Source of the DNA: Flabesymbios commensalis | Taxonomy: Eukaryota > Annelida > Polychaeta > Terebellida > Flabelligeridae | Direction of reading: 5' to 3' | DNA: 64,000 bases | Assembly: GCA_964017125.1 (NCBI GenBank) | Contig: OZ024904.1 | Location: 62,001 to 126,000, forward strand | Part shown: piece after piece, positions 13,102 through 22,349 of the stretch | How positions within the stretch are numbered: the stretch's first letter is position 1 | Layout of the letters: each line of letters starts with the position of its first letter | Program-made: the position numbers and the translations under genes | Notes under the pieces: generated by a model | Told to the model about the DNA's origin: nothing | Seen by the model: the letters and a program-made list of their open reading frames with translations, nothing else | Databases searched by the model: none

Positions 13102-14599
13102 AAAAAAACAGATTTTTACATTTTAGTGCCTTAAATGGTCTATTTTAACTGAAATGAGAGCAAAATATATTTTTATTTTTGCTGCCTACAAGGGGATACA
13201 AAGGTACAGATTCAATTAAAATCATCAAATCGACTGCAGGATGCTGTTGATTTCTTTCAAAGATAATAAGAGGCAAAAAAGTAGCCGACAAATCCGACGA
13301 CGGTCTTCTTTAACTTATGTAAATGAGACGTAACTGCACAGTATTCAAAAGTAATTCTGATGTATTTTATTGTGTGTTTGTTCCACAGTTATGAGGCAAA
13401 ATGTGGTGATTGGCAAATACGACTGCGGCCATCTTTAATTTATGCAAATTAGCCTTTTGTTTTTATCATAATAACAAATACATAGTATACATATTTACAC
13501 GGATGTATACACGGTATTGGAATGTCAACCCTGACTATTTTTACACATCATACATGATTCCATCTCCATTTGTTCCAATGTGTATGAGATAATGTGATAA
13601 TATGTAAATCATATGGCGGCCATCTTGAATTTATACAGATTAGCAGTTTGCTATTATCATAATAAATAAACGATATTGAAATATCTGTCCTGATTATTTT
13701 GGCACAAAGTTTTTTTTTCATTTGTTCCCAAGTAACGATGCAAAATGTGATCATTGCATAATGTAATGATTGGTAAATCAGATGGTGGCCATCTTTAATT
13801 GATGCAAAATATCATTATGACGATTACCAAATACATACACGGTATTATAATTTCAATTCTAATTATTTTGACACATAATACATGTTTCTATCTCTATTTG
13901 CTCCAAAGTTATGATGTATAATGTGATAATCGGCAAATCACATGGCGGCCATCATGGATATATGCAAATGAGGTTTCTGCTATCATTATATACGTGATTG
14001 TACAGTATTACAAATTCAATTCTGATTATTTTGATACCTTATTCATTTGTCTATCTTTTTTTGTACGGAAGTTTTGGGGTATAATGTGATAATCGGCAAA
14101 TCATATGGCGGCCATTTTGAATTTATGCAAATTAAGCCTCTTATGAAAGAGGGTGTTTGTCCCTCTCCGAAAAATATCACAAAGTGTATTATAGGGAGTC
14201 CCTGTGCCAAATTTCGTGAGTTTATACCAAAGTGCACATCATGGTGACTGTGTCCATGGACTAATAGATACTTGATCACAAGTTACTAATTCCAACAAAA
14301 AAAATAAGTTAATCCGAAGAGGTATTGTATTTTGCCGATTTTCGATTTCTGCCCACAATATCATTTTGTTTCTCACACAATAAATTATATTGTTTGGGTA
14401 TGACATATTATTTGTTTGTCACGATATTTTACCTGAACAGATATTGGATAATTATGTTGTGCGAACGTAACAATATGCGTACCCGTAAATACTACCTTAA
14501 ATGCTCTCAATATCAATGAGAAAAAATAGCATTGATTTTCCAAACCGACCACAGTGAGGTTATTCAACATATTCCTTTATTTCTTATTTTGGACATGCA

Positions 14600-14785
14600 T
14601 GTCTAAAATAGGAAATGCAGGAATTCCATCTCTATATCTCGCTTAACTGGTAAATGCGCAGCACAAAAATTAAAAAACTTTTGCAGTTCTAGTCTATGGA
14701 CATGTTTACATCATATGAGCATATTAAGGAACCAAAAAAAAATTATCGAGTTTTTGATGATCTTAGCCTGATTGTGTCGCTTTAA
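14600..14785. mobile_element. Truncated copy of the TTAA-flanked MITE found at 29391-29724
   Basis: The text from about 14600 to 14781 (a tctatggacatg block, then gagcatattaaggaaccaa, then gcctgattgtgtcgct) parallels the right half of the element at 29391-29724 and ends at TTAA (14782-14785) just as that one does. The matching left end is missing here. Confidence 0.6.
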
Positions 14786-14821
14786 AGTTATACATGGATG
14801 AAAATGTCTCTAAAATCGTAA

Positions 14822-15558
14822 AGGCTGCTAGTAATAAGGCCACTAGGTTTAATGTTGCTAGTAATATGGCCACTAGGTTTAATGTTGCTAGTAATAAAGC
14901 CACCAGGTTTAATGTTGCTAGTAATACGGCCACTAGGTTTAATGTTGCTTGTAGTAAGGCCACTAGGTTTAATGTTGCTAGTAATAAGGCCACTTGGTTT
15001 AATGTTGCTAGTATTAAGGCCACCAGGTTTAATGTTGCTAGTAATAAGGCCACTAGGTTTAATGTTGCTAGTAATAAGGCCACCATGTTTAATGTTGCTA
15101 GTAATAAGGCCACCAGGTTTAATGTTGCTAGTAAAAAGGCCACTAGGTTTAATGTTGCTAGTAACAAGGTCACTAGGTTTAATGCTGCTAGTAATAAGGC
15201 CACTAGGTTTAATGTTGCTTGTAGTAAGGCCACTAGGTTTAATGTTGCTAGTTTTGAGGCCATAAGTTTCAATGTTGCTAGTAATAAGGCCACTAGGTTT
15301 AATGTTGCTAGTAATAAGGCCACTAGGTTTAATGTTGCTAGTAATAAGCGACCAAGCTTAATGTTGCTAGTAATAAGGCCACTAGGTTTAATGTTGCTAG
15401 TAAAAAGGTCACTAGGTTTAATGCTGCTAGTAATAAGGCCACTAGGTTTAATGTTGCTAGTAATAAGGCCACTAGGTTTTTATGTTGCTAGTAATAAGGT
15501 CACTAGGTTTTTATGTTGTTAGTAATAAGGTCACTAGGTTTTTATGCTGCTAGTAATT
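14822..15558. repeat. 30-bp minisatellite, about 24 copies
   Basis: The unit is gctagtaataaggccactagg plus tttaatgtt. It repeats with few substitutions and occasional 1-base length changes near 15345 and 15475-15540. Because 30 is a multiple of three it stays open in frame and yields apparent proteins on both strands (+ strand unit NVASNKATRF; minus strand LLLATLNLVA). These are by-products of the repeat: there is no gene structure, and the same flanks at 28.57 kb enclose only about one unit. Confidence 0.9.
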
Positions 15559-15591
15559 AGGCCACTTGGATTTAGATCAGCTCGCATTAGA

Positions 15592-15700
15592 TTAACCCTT
15601 ACAGTGCGGATATCGACTTTAGGTATTCAAATGAAGCGGGAAGACAAAGACACCTATGATGTACAATTATACAAAAATATTTCAGCGTTGTAAGGGTTAA
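15592..15700. mobile_element. 109-bp MITE with TTAACCCTTACA ends
   Basis: The first 12 bases (TTAACCCTTACA) are exactly complementary to the last 12 (TGTAAGGGTTAA). The outermost TTAA would be the duplicated target, as for piggyBac-like or other TTAA-targeting families. It sits between the 30-bp minisatellite and the 86-bp satellite. Confidence 0.6.
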
Positions 15701-15730
15701 GGCCGCACATTACCAAACAAAAAACACCTG

Positions 15731-17866
15731 GTCTTTTCTGCCCAGTGCGCGCATTGAGTGGTTGCCACGTGTTCTTTTCTGCCCAGCGCGCGCGCACTGG
15801 GTGGGTACCACCTCTTATTTTCTGCCACGTGCGCGCATTGAGTGGTTGCCACGTGTTCTTTTCTGCTCAGCGCGCGCGCGCACTGGGTGGATACCACCTC
15901 TTATTTTCTGCCCAGTGCGCGCATTGAGTGGTTGCCACGTGTTCTTTTCTGCCCAGCGCGCGCGCGCACTGGGTGGGTACCACCTCTTATTTTCTGCCCA
16001 GTGCGCGCATTGAGTGGTTGCCACTTGTTCTTTTCTGCTCAGCGCGCGCGCGCACTGGGTGGATACCACGTCTTATTTTCAGCCCAGTGCGCGCATTGAG
16101 TGGTTGCCACGTGTTCTTTTCTGCCCAGCGCACACGCGCACTGGGTGGGTACCACCTCTTATTTTCTCCCCAGTGCGCGCATTGAGTGGTTGCCACGTGT
16201 TCTTTTCTGCCCAGCGCGCGCACTGGGTGGGTACCCCCTCTTATTTTCAGCCCAGTGCGCGCATTGAGTGGTTGCCACGTGTTCTTTCCTGCCCAGTGCG
16301 CGCATTGAGTGGTTGCCACGTGTTCTTTTTTGCCCAGCGCGCGCACTGAGTGGGTACCACCTCTTATTTTCTGCCCAGTGCGCGCATTGAGTGGTTGCCA
16401 CGTGTTCTTTCCTGCCCAGCGCGCGCATTGAGTGGTTGCCACGTGTTCTTTTCTGCCCAGCGCGCGCGCGCACTGGGTGGGTACCACCTCTTATTTTCTG
16501 CCCAGCGCGCGCATTGAGTGGTTGCCACGTGTTCTTTTCTGCCTAGCGCGCGCATTGGGTGGTTACCACCTCTTATTTTTTGCCCAGCGCGCGCATTGGG
16601 AGGTTGCCACATGTTCTTTCCTGCCCAGCGTGCGCGCACTGGGTGGGTACCACCTCTTATTTTCTGCCCAGTGCGCGCATTGGGAGGCTGCCACATGTTC
16701 TTTCCTGCCCAGCGCGCGCATTGGGTGGTTACCACCTGTTATTTTCTGCCCAGTGCGCTCATTGGGTGGTTGCCACGTTTTTTTTTTCTGCCAAGCACGC
16801 GCACTGGGTGGTTACCACCTCTTATTTTCTGCCCAGCGCGCGCATTGGATGGTTTCCACGTGTTCTTCACTGCCCAGCGCGCGCGCCCACTGGGTGGTTA
16901 CCACCTCTTATTTTCTGCCCAGTGCCCGCATTGGATGGCTGCCACGTGTTCTTTTCTGCCCAGCGCGCGCGCGCAATGGGTGGGTACCACCTCTTATTTT
17001 CTGCCCAGTGCGCGCATTGAGTGGTTGCCACGTGTTCTTTTCTGCCCAGCGCGCGCACTGGGTGGGTACCACCTCTTATTTTCTGCCCAGTGCGCGCATT
17101 GAGTGGTTGCCACGTGTTCTTTCCTGCCCAGCGCGCGCATTGAGTGGTTGCCACGTGTTCTTTTCTGCCCAGCGCGCGCGCACTGGGTGGGTACCACCTC
17201 TTATTTTCTGCCCAGCGCGCGCATTGAGTGGTTGCCACATGTTCTTTTCTGCCCAGCGCGCGCGCACTGTGTGGGTACCACCTCTTATTTTCTGCCAAGC
17301 GCGCATTGAGTGGTTGCCACGTGTTCTTTTCTGCCTAGCGCACGCATTGGGTGGTTACCACCTCTTATTTTCTGCCCAGCGCGCGCATTGGGAGGTTGCC
17401 ACATGTTCTTTCCTGCCCAGCGCGCGCGCACTGGGTGGTCACCACCTGTTATTTTCTGCCCAGTGCGCGCATTGGGTGGTTGCCACGTGTTTTTTTTCTG
17501 CCAAGCGCGCGCACTGGGTGGTTACCACTTCTTATTTTTTGCCCAGCGCGCGCATTGGGTGGTTTCCACGTGTTCTTTACTGCCCAGCGCGCGCGCCCAC
17601 TGGGTGGTTACCACCTCTTATTTTCTGCCCAGTGCGCATTGGATTGTTACCACGTGTTCTTTCCTGCCCAGCGCGCGTGCATTGGGTGGTTACCACCTGT
17701 TCTTTTCTGCCCAGCGCGCGCATTGGGTGGTTGCCAATTTGTTCCTTTGTGCCCAGCGCGTGCATTGGGTGGTTACCAACTGTTCTTTTCCACCCAGCGC
17801 ACGCGCGCATTGGGTGGTTACCACCTGTTATTTTCTCCCCAGCGCTCGTGTGTATTGGGTGGTTGC
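15731..17866. repeat. Satellite array with 86-bp higher-order unit (two ~43-bp halves)
   Basis: About 50 half-units. Type A reads ttgccacgtgttcttttctg then cccagcgcgcgcgcgcactgggtggg; type B reads taccacctcttattttctgc then ccagtgcgcgcattgagtgg. In the first part they alternate strictly with an 86-bp period (for example 15842, 15928, 16014); toward the 3' side halves are mixed and single types run together. Each unit holds CACGTG (an E-box core), GGTACC and a run of alternating (GC)n. Neither half contains a stop in most frames and 86 is not a multiple of three, so long 'ORFs' appear in several frames on both strands, the longest 512 codons. They are not genes. Confidence 0.93.
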
Positions 17867-18555
17867 AAATTTCCGAAAAAAATATATATTTTAGGAAAGA
17901 CATTAATCCAGCCCTAATTAACTTTTTCAGAAACGGGTCAAAAGTTTTGTTTTTTCATCGCCCTCATTAATTGTTCCAGGTATAAGTCCATATTTTTTTT
18001 TATTTGATTTTTTTTCCCGCCCTGATTTAAAGCAGAAATCATATTAGCCTAGAAAAAACAACCATATGGATTATCTCTTTGAGCAGTTGATGTTCAAAAA
18101 TAGAATATATTATTTTTCAAAAGCTTCACATGTCACTTTGTTGTTTGTGACATTTGTACTTGTTAAATATATTTTTTAATTGATTCATGAGACAATTCAA
18201 CTAGTTGTGACAATTAAACCATAAATACAAAACCATGAAAGTGGCATACAAAATACGTTTGCTGGACTGAAGTATCAGTAAGTCACTATGTCATTTGAGA
18301 ATAGGCAATATATCGATTTAGACCAACATAGGCCTATAGTATTTTTTCTTACAGAAGATAATGACGACCATCTTCAATTTTGCCTGCTCAAAATATTAAA
18401 AGTAAAATCAATATTTATCAGTCTTAACTGTAAGAAATAATTTCGGCTACATTTTTCTCAGTTTACTAACTATACTATAATAGTATGTCATAAATGAAAA
18501 AAACGGCTGCCATCTTGTGTGTTTGAAATGTTGGTCAAATTATCTAAAAGACACA
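17867..18555. other. 3' flank of the satellite block, paralogous to 28.66-28.99 kb
   Basis: The text at about 17925-18225 (a 'cagaaacgggtc' block, 'gttccaggtataagtcc', 'cccgccctgattt', 'tttgttgtttgtgac', 'aattgattcatgagacaatt') reappears in the same order at about 28690-28950. No gene. Confidence 0.6.
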
Positions 18556-18559
18556 AGAC

Positions 18560-20445
18560 ATGACTTTTCTCGACCCACAGTTGACTAGAAACGATAAACT
18601 AGGCCTATATTATCTAGGTGATAAGACAAGATTTTTTTTTTTAAGTGAATTTGGATTTACTTGTGAAATGTTAACGCTAAATAGATTTAATGTACAGGAG
18701 AAGAGCGTGAGTATAGACAAAGTTTTCAATACCTATGACAAAAGATTATTAGGGTGGTGTAAGTCAGTTAATATGTACATAGTAAATGGTCAATTTGATA
18801 ATGATGCTCTACAAGGGAAAGCTACTTGTTATAATGTCAGTGTACTTGGCTATGTGATTTGTTCACCGTCTATATTTACTTACACAGATAGTTTTATTGT
18901 ACAATATTACGACCCAATGTTGTGTGATATACATTGTGCCGTCAAGACAACTTTTAAATATAAAAACTCGATAGCCATTTTCCAAAACAACGACCATGTC
19001 ACGCAGCCGACTGATTGCACTACACTATTGATGAATTTCAACAGTCGTTGGACGATATTAATATTTCTGACATCATTGTCGAACTTCATAATAAAGGTAC
19101 GGATAATGAGTGTGTTATAGATCAAAGCATTATCAATAAGGTGGTCGACGAGATCAACTCTGTGTTCCACACAACTGCATGTGGGATAAATATGTTAGCG
19201 TCCACTTGTGACCATTCTGGTCCCAAGAAGCCCCATGCCCGTAAACACGCACATCAAGTGTGGTATAATGACTCTTGCGAAATAAAGTAGGATAGAATGA
19301 GTGAAGTTTAAAAATAAATACAGACTAATACAAAATTATTATCTTGGGAAAATCGATTAGGAAGTACAAAAAGGAAATAAATAAAGCATTCAACAATTAT
19401 AAGCAGAAAGTAATAAATAAAATTCGTGTCCTGAAGACAACTAATCCTAGAGAATATTGGAATCTAATAAATGAACAGAAGTATCAAAGACGTTTAATGA
19501 TATATCGTTGGAAGTCTTCCATGATCATTTTAAAAATGTGAATCAGGCTGAAATAATTGAAACTGAAATAAATATTCCAGAAGAAAACGTGGATCCTTTA
19601 TTTAATAACCATGTAATGACAGGTGAAATGTTAAAATTGGTACGAAAGTTGAAAAATAATAAATCAATTGGCAGCAACATGTTTTAAATAAATTTCCAAG
19701 GTATTCACCATTTAAAATAATTGATATGATAGTCAGACTTTTTAATGTATATTAGATACTGGTATATTTCCAGAACAGTGGAGCGTATGTATTATAAAAC
19801 CACTGTACAAAAACACAGGCGCGAGAGATAATCCTAACATTATCGCGGTATAACTATATAATGTTGCCTTGGTAAGCTTTTTTCCATTTTTTTAAACAGT
19901 AGGGGTCAATCAAATAATAGTTCCAGAGCAAGCAGGTTTTAGATCTGGCTCCTCAACAACGGATCACATGTTTGCTTTAACATCTTTGATTGAGATATAT
20001 TTAAGTAACACCAAAAATATTATATTGTTGTTATATCGATTATACCAAAGCCTTCGACACAATAAGTCGGTCTAAGCTATGGTAAAACTTTTGAAATGTA
20101 ATATTTCAGGAAAAAAAATTCGAGTTGTATATAACATGTATAAATCAGCCAAATTATGTGTAGCCATAAATGCTTCATTGACAGATAATTTTTCATGTCT
20201 TATCTGGGTTCGACAGGGTTCGACATGGGTTTAAAATAAATACGCGATTTAGCAACACACATCTTTGCGCTCTTTTAAAATAATATATTTTACTATATGC
20301 AGATGACACTGTCCTATTGGCTGAATCGCCAAAGATTTACAAAACTCGATCTATTTGTTGAAGGAATACTGCCATCTGTGGAAACTAAAAATAAATGTGT
20401 CAAAATCAAAGGTTACTGTCTTCTCGAGAGGTAAATTTTATAAAA
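18560..20445 (+). mobile_element. LINE fragment: endonuclease end, linker and reverse transcriptase, decayed
   Basis: The first part (18560-18990) ends like the C-terminus of an APE-type endonuclease, with 'NGQFDNDALQGKATCYNVS', 'LGYVICSPSIF' and 'DPMLCDIHCAV'. The linker 'VWYNDSC' and 'NPREYWNLINEQ' (19250-19490) is standard for LINE ORF2. RT pieces follow: 'EQAGFRSGSSTTDHMFAL' near 19930 and 'YADDTVLLAES' near 20295, the catalytic DD being intact. The frame is broken many times (at least five stops or shifts) and the 5' end and thumb region are missing, so it is inactive. The 3' part is repeated in inverted orientation at 21130-22349 and again at 54052-55289. I cannot assign the clade with confidence. 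Confidence 0.8.
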
Positions 20446-20479
20446 AAAAATAACACACTGCCATCTTTGGATTCAGGTT

Positions 20480-20520
20480 TATTCCGACATGTTTCGCTTT
20501 AGAGCTTCATCAGGGCAATA
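20480..20520 (-). ncRNA. Hammerhead-ribozyme-like motif (type I), minus strand
   Basis: On the minus strand: stem I 5' strand TATT(G)CC, core CTGATGA, stem II GCT-loop-AGC, core GAAA, self-complementary ACATGT, then C at the cleavage position, then GGAATA pairing back with the stem I strand. This is the same motif as at 21079-21119 and 54008-54048. Hammerheads with a tiny stem III are known from Penelope-like elements and retrozymes, where they are thought to work best as dimers. Not tested here. Confidence 0.7.
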
Positions 20521-20568
20521 GGCAGATACACACATGACAAACTGGTTTTGTTAAGCCTACAACATTGT

Positions 20569-20654
20569 GGCACCAAAGGGTCTGCACGCCCGCACGACCC
20601 CCCGAGGCACCCAGCCCCCAGTGCAGTACCATATATTGTCATCATAATTGTTTA
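20569..20654. other. 86-bp segment, inverted relative to the second copy
   Basis: From 'ggcaccaaaggg' to 'taattgttta', this segment is the reverse complement of 53510-53587, with a few differences. It marks the turning point of the palindrome: to its left is the inverted hammerhead piece and LINE, to its right the forward-oriented hammerhead piece. Confidence 0.75.
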
Positions 20655-21124
20655 CCACGCGCGCGTGGCCATCCTGGGCGCACATCCGCACTGTGCTGAC
20701 TTATATAAAATCTCTTTTATAAAAATTTCTATGTATCACTTCCAAGGCCGCCTCTAGCCTCTCCGCCAATTTTCTGGACTTTCATCCGCAACAGCTTTAT
20801 TACTCCGCATTATTCATCCGCACCATCGTACGCCTGGATCTACAATCATAACGTTTTTATTCGATTACTAATAAACAAATTTCTACATAATTTTAAAATA
20901 GGGCATTTATTCTGTTAAAATCAACATTTTACTTGACTACCACTCATTTATGATATAACGTCATATAGGTAATTTATTTCATTGTTTAAAACTCACTATA
21001 GATCGGTTACCTAGCAACACTTGTGATGTCACAATGTTGCAGGCTTAAGAAAACCAGTTTGTCATGTGTGTCTCTGCCTATTGCCCTGATGAAGCTTTAA
21101 AGCGAAACATGTCGGAATAAACCT
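20655..21124 (+). mobile_element. Penelope-type terminal piece (pLTR-like) with hammerhead, copy 1
   Basis: About 470 bp matching 53589-54051. It starts with the palindrome ccacgcgcgcgtgg, contains 'gacttatataaaatctctttt' and 'gatcggttacctagcaac', and ends in a hammerhead-like motif and 'aaacctcaatccaaagatgg'. The plan resembles the end of the Penelope-like element at 36.54-36.74 kb (a gttacctgg/gttacctag block, a tgtcac or acgtcac block, then hammerhead, then AATAAA-like text). No coding. The assignment to Penelope-type material is by this resemblance. Confidence 0.5.
21079..21119 (+). ncRNA. Hammerhead-ribozyme-like motif (type I), plus strand
   Basis: TATT(G)CC - CTGATGA - AGCTTTAAAGC - GAAA - C-AT-G - T - C - GGAATA. 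All invariant core bases of the hammerhead are present (CUGAUGA, GAAA, UH before the cleavage site). Stem I has six pairs with one bulged G, stem II three pairs with a 4-base loop, and stem III only two pairs within the palindrome ACATGT. Confidence 0.72.
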
Positions 21125-22349
21125 CAATCCAAAGATGGCAGTGTGTTATTCTTTTTGCTAAAATTTACCTCTCGAGAAGACAGTAACCTTTGATTTTGAC
21201 ACATTTATTTTTAGTTTTCACAGATGGCAGTATTCCTCCAACAAATAGATCGAGTTTTGTAAATCTTTGGCGATGCAGCCAATAGGACAGTGTCATCTGC
21301 ATACAGTAAAATATATAATTTTAAAAGAGCGCAAAGATGTGTGTTGCTAAATCACGTATTTATTTTAAACCCATGTCAAACCCTGTCGAGCCCAGATAAG
21401 ACATGAAACATTATCTGTCAATGAAGCATTTATGGCTACACATAATTTGGCTGATTTATACATGTTATATACAACTCGAATTTTTTTTCCTGAAATATTA
21501 CATTTTAATAGTTTTACCATAGCATAGACCTACTTATTGCGTCGAAGGCTTTGGTATAATCGATATAACAACAATATAATCTTTTTTGTATAAATAAATA
21601 TATATCAATTAAAGATGTTAAAGCAAACATGTGATCCGTTGTTGAGAAGCCAGATCTAAAACCTGCTTGCTCTGGAACTATTATTTGATTGACCCCTACT
21701 GTTTAAAAAAATGGAAAAAAGCTTACCAAGGCAACATTAAATAGTTATACCGCGATAATGTTAGGATTATCTCTCGCGCCTGTGTTTTTGTACAGTGGTT
21801 TTATAATACATACGCTCCACTGTTCTGGAAATATACCAGTAACTTATATACATTAACAAGTCTGACTATCATATAAATTATTTTAAATGGTGAATACCTT
21901 AGAAATTTATTTAAAACATGTTGCTGCCACTTGATTTATTATTTTTTAACTTTCGTACCAATTTTAACATTTCACCTGTCATTACATGGTTATTAAAAAA
22001 AGGATCCACGTTTTCTTCTGGAATATATATTTCAGTTTCAATTATTTCAGCCTGATTCACATTTTTAAAATGATCATGGAAGACTTCCAACGATATATCA
22101 TTAAACGTTTTTGAGACTTCTGTTCATTTATTAGATTCCAATATTCTCTAGGATTGGTTGTCTTCAGGACACGAATTTTATTTAATACTTTCTGCTTATA
22201 ATTGTTGAATGCTTTATTTATTTCCTTTTTGTACTTCCTAATAGATTTTCCCAAGATAATATTTTTTTTGTTAGTCTGTATTTATTTTTAAACTTCACCA
22301 ATTCTATCCTACTTATCTCGTAAGAGTCATTATACCACACGTGTTTACG
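21125..22349 (-). mobile_element. LINE fragment, inverted copy (right arm of palindrome)
   Basis: Minus-strand text from 22340 down repeats 19240-20440 closely: 'VWYNDSCEI', 'NPREYWNLINEQKSQKRL', the RT block with 'AGF' and, at about 21300, the complement of the tatgcagatgacactgtcc active-site text. It stops at CGTGTTTACG (22340-22349), where BEL/Pao integrase sequence begins. Many stops; inactive. Confidence 0.8.

Larger units (their letters stand above)
9976..14261. mobile_element. 4.3-kb element with long terminal inverted repeats (non-autonomous DNA transposon)
   Basis: The left end (GTCCATGGACACAGTC from 9976) and right end (...GACTGTGTCCATGGAC to 14261) are inverted copies, each flanked outside by TA. 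The match continues inward for at least 250 bases: 'gtgcactttggtataaactca', an 'atttttcgga' block, 'aatttgcataaat', then 'aagatggccgccat'. Behind each end the same ~150-170 bp motif is repeated several times, with 'aagatggccgcc' at about 10130, 10290, 10452 and 10621, and 'atggcggccat' at about 13420 (partial), 13613, 13783, 13942 and 14106 in the other orientation. The interior (about 10.8-13.3 kb) holds no transposase frame that I can recognise and contains a nested SINE. It is either a large MITE-like or foldback element, or an internally replaced copy of a TA-targeting transposon. Confidence 0.7.

Noticed and set aside
14763-15522. Long frames on both strands (186 and 242 codons) with 10-residue periodicity
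   Set aside because: They are translations of the 30-bp minisatellite. There is no start context, splice structure or domain, and the paralogous site has only one unit.
14822-17866. Possible CRISPR array (regular repeats)
   Set aside because: Repeats are directly adjacent with no unique spacers, and the sequence is animal.
15731-17970. Reading frames up to 512 codons, C/H/W-rich
   Set aside because: Produced by the 86-bp satellite, which lacks stops in nearly every frame on both strands.
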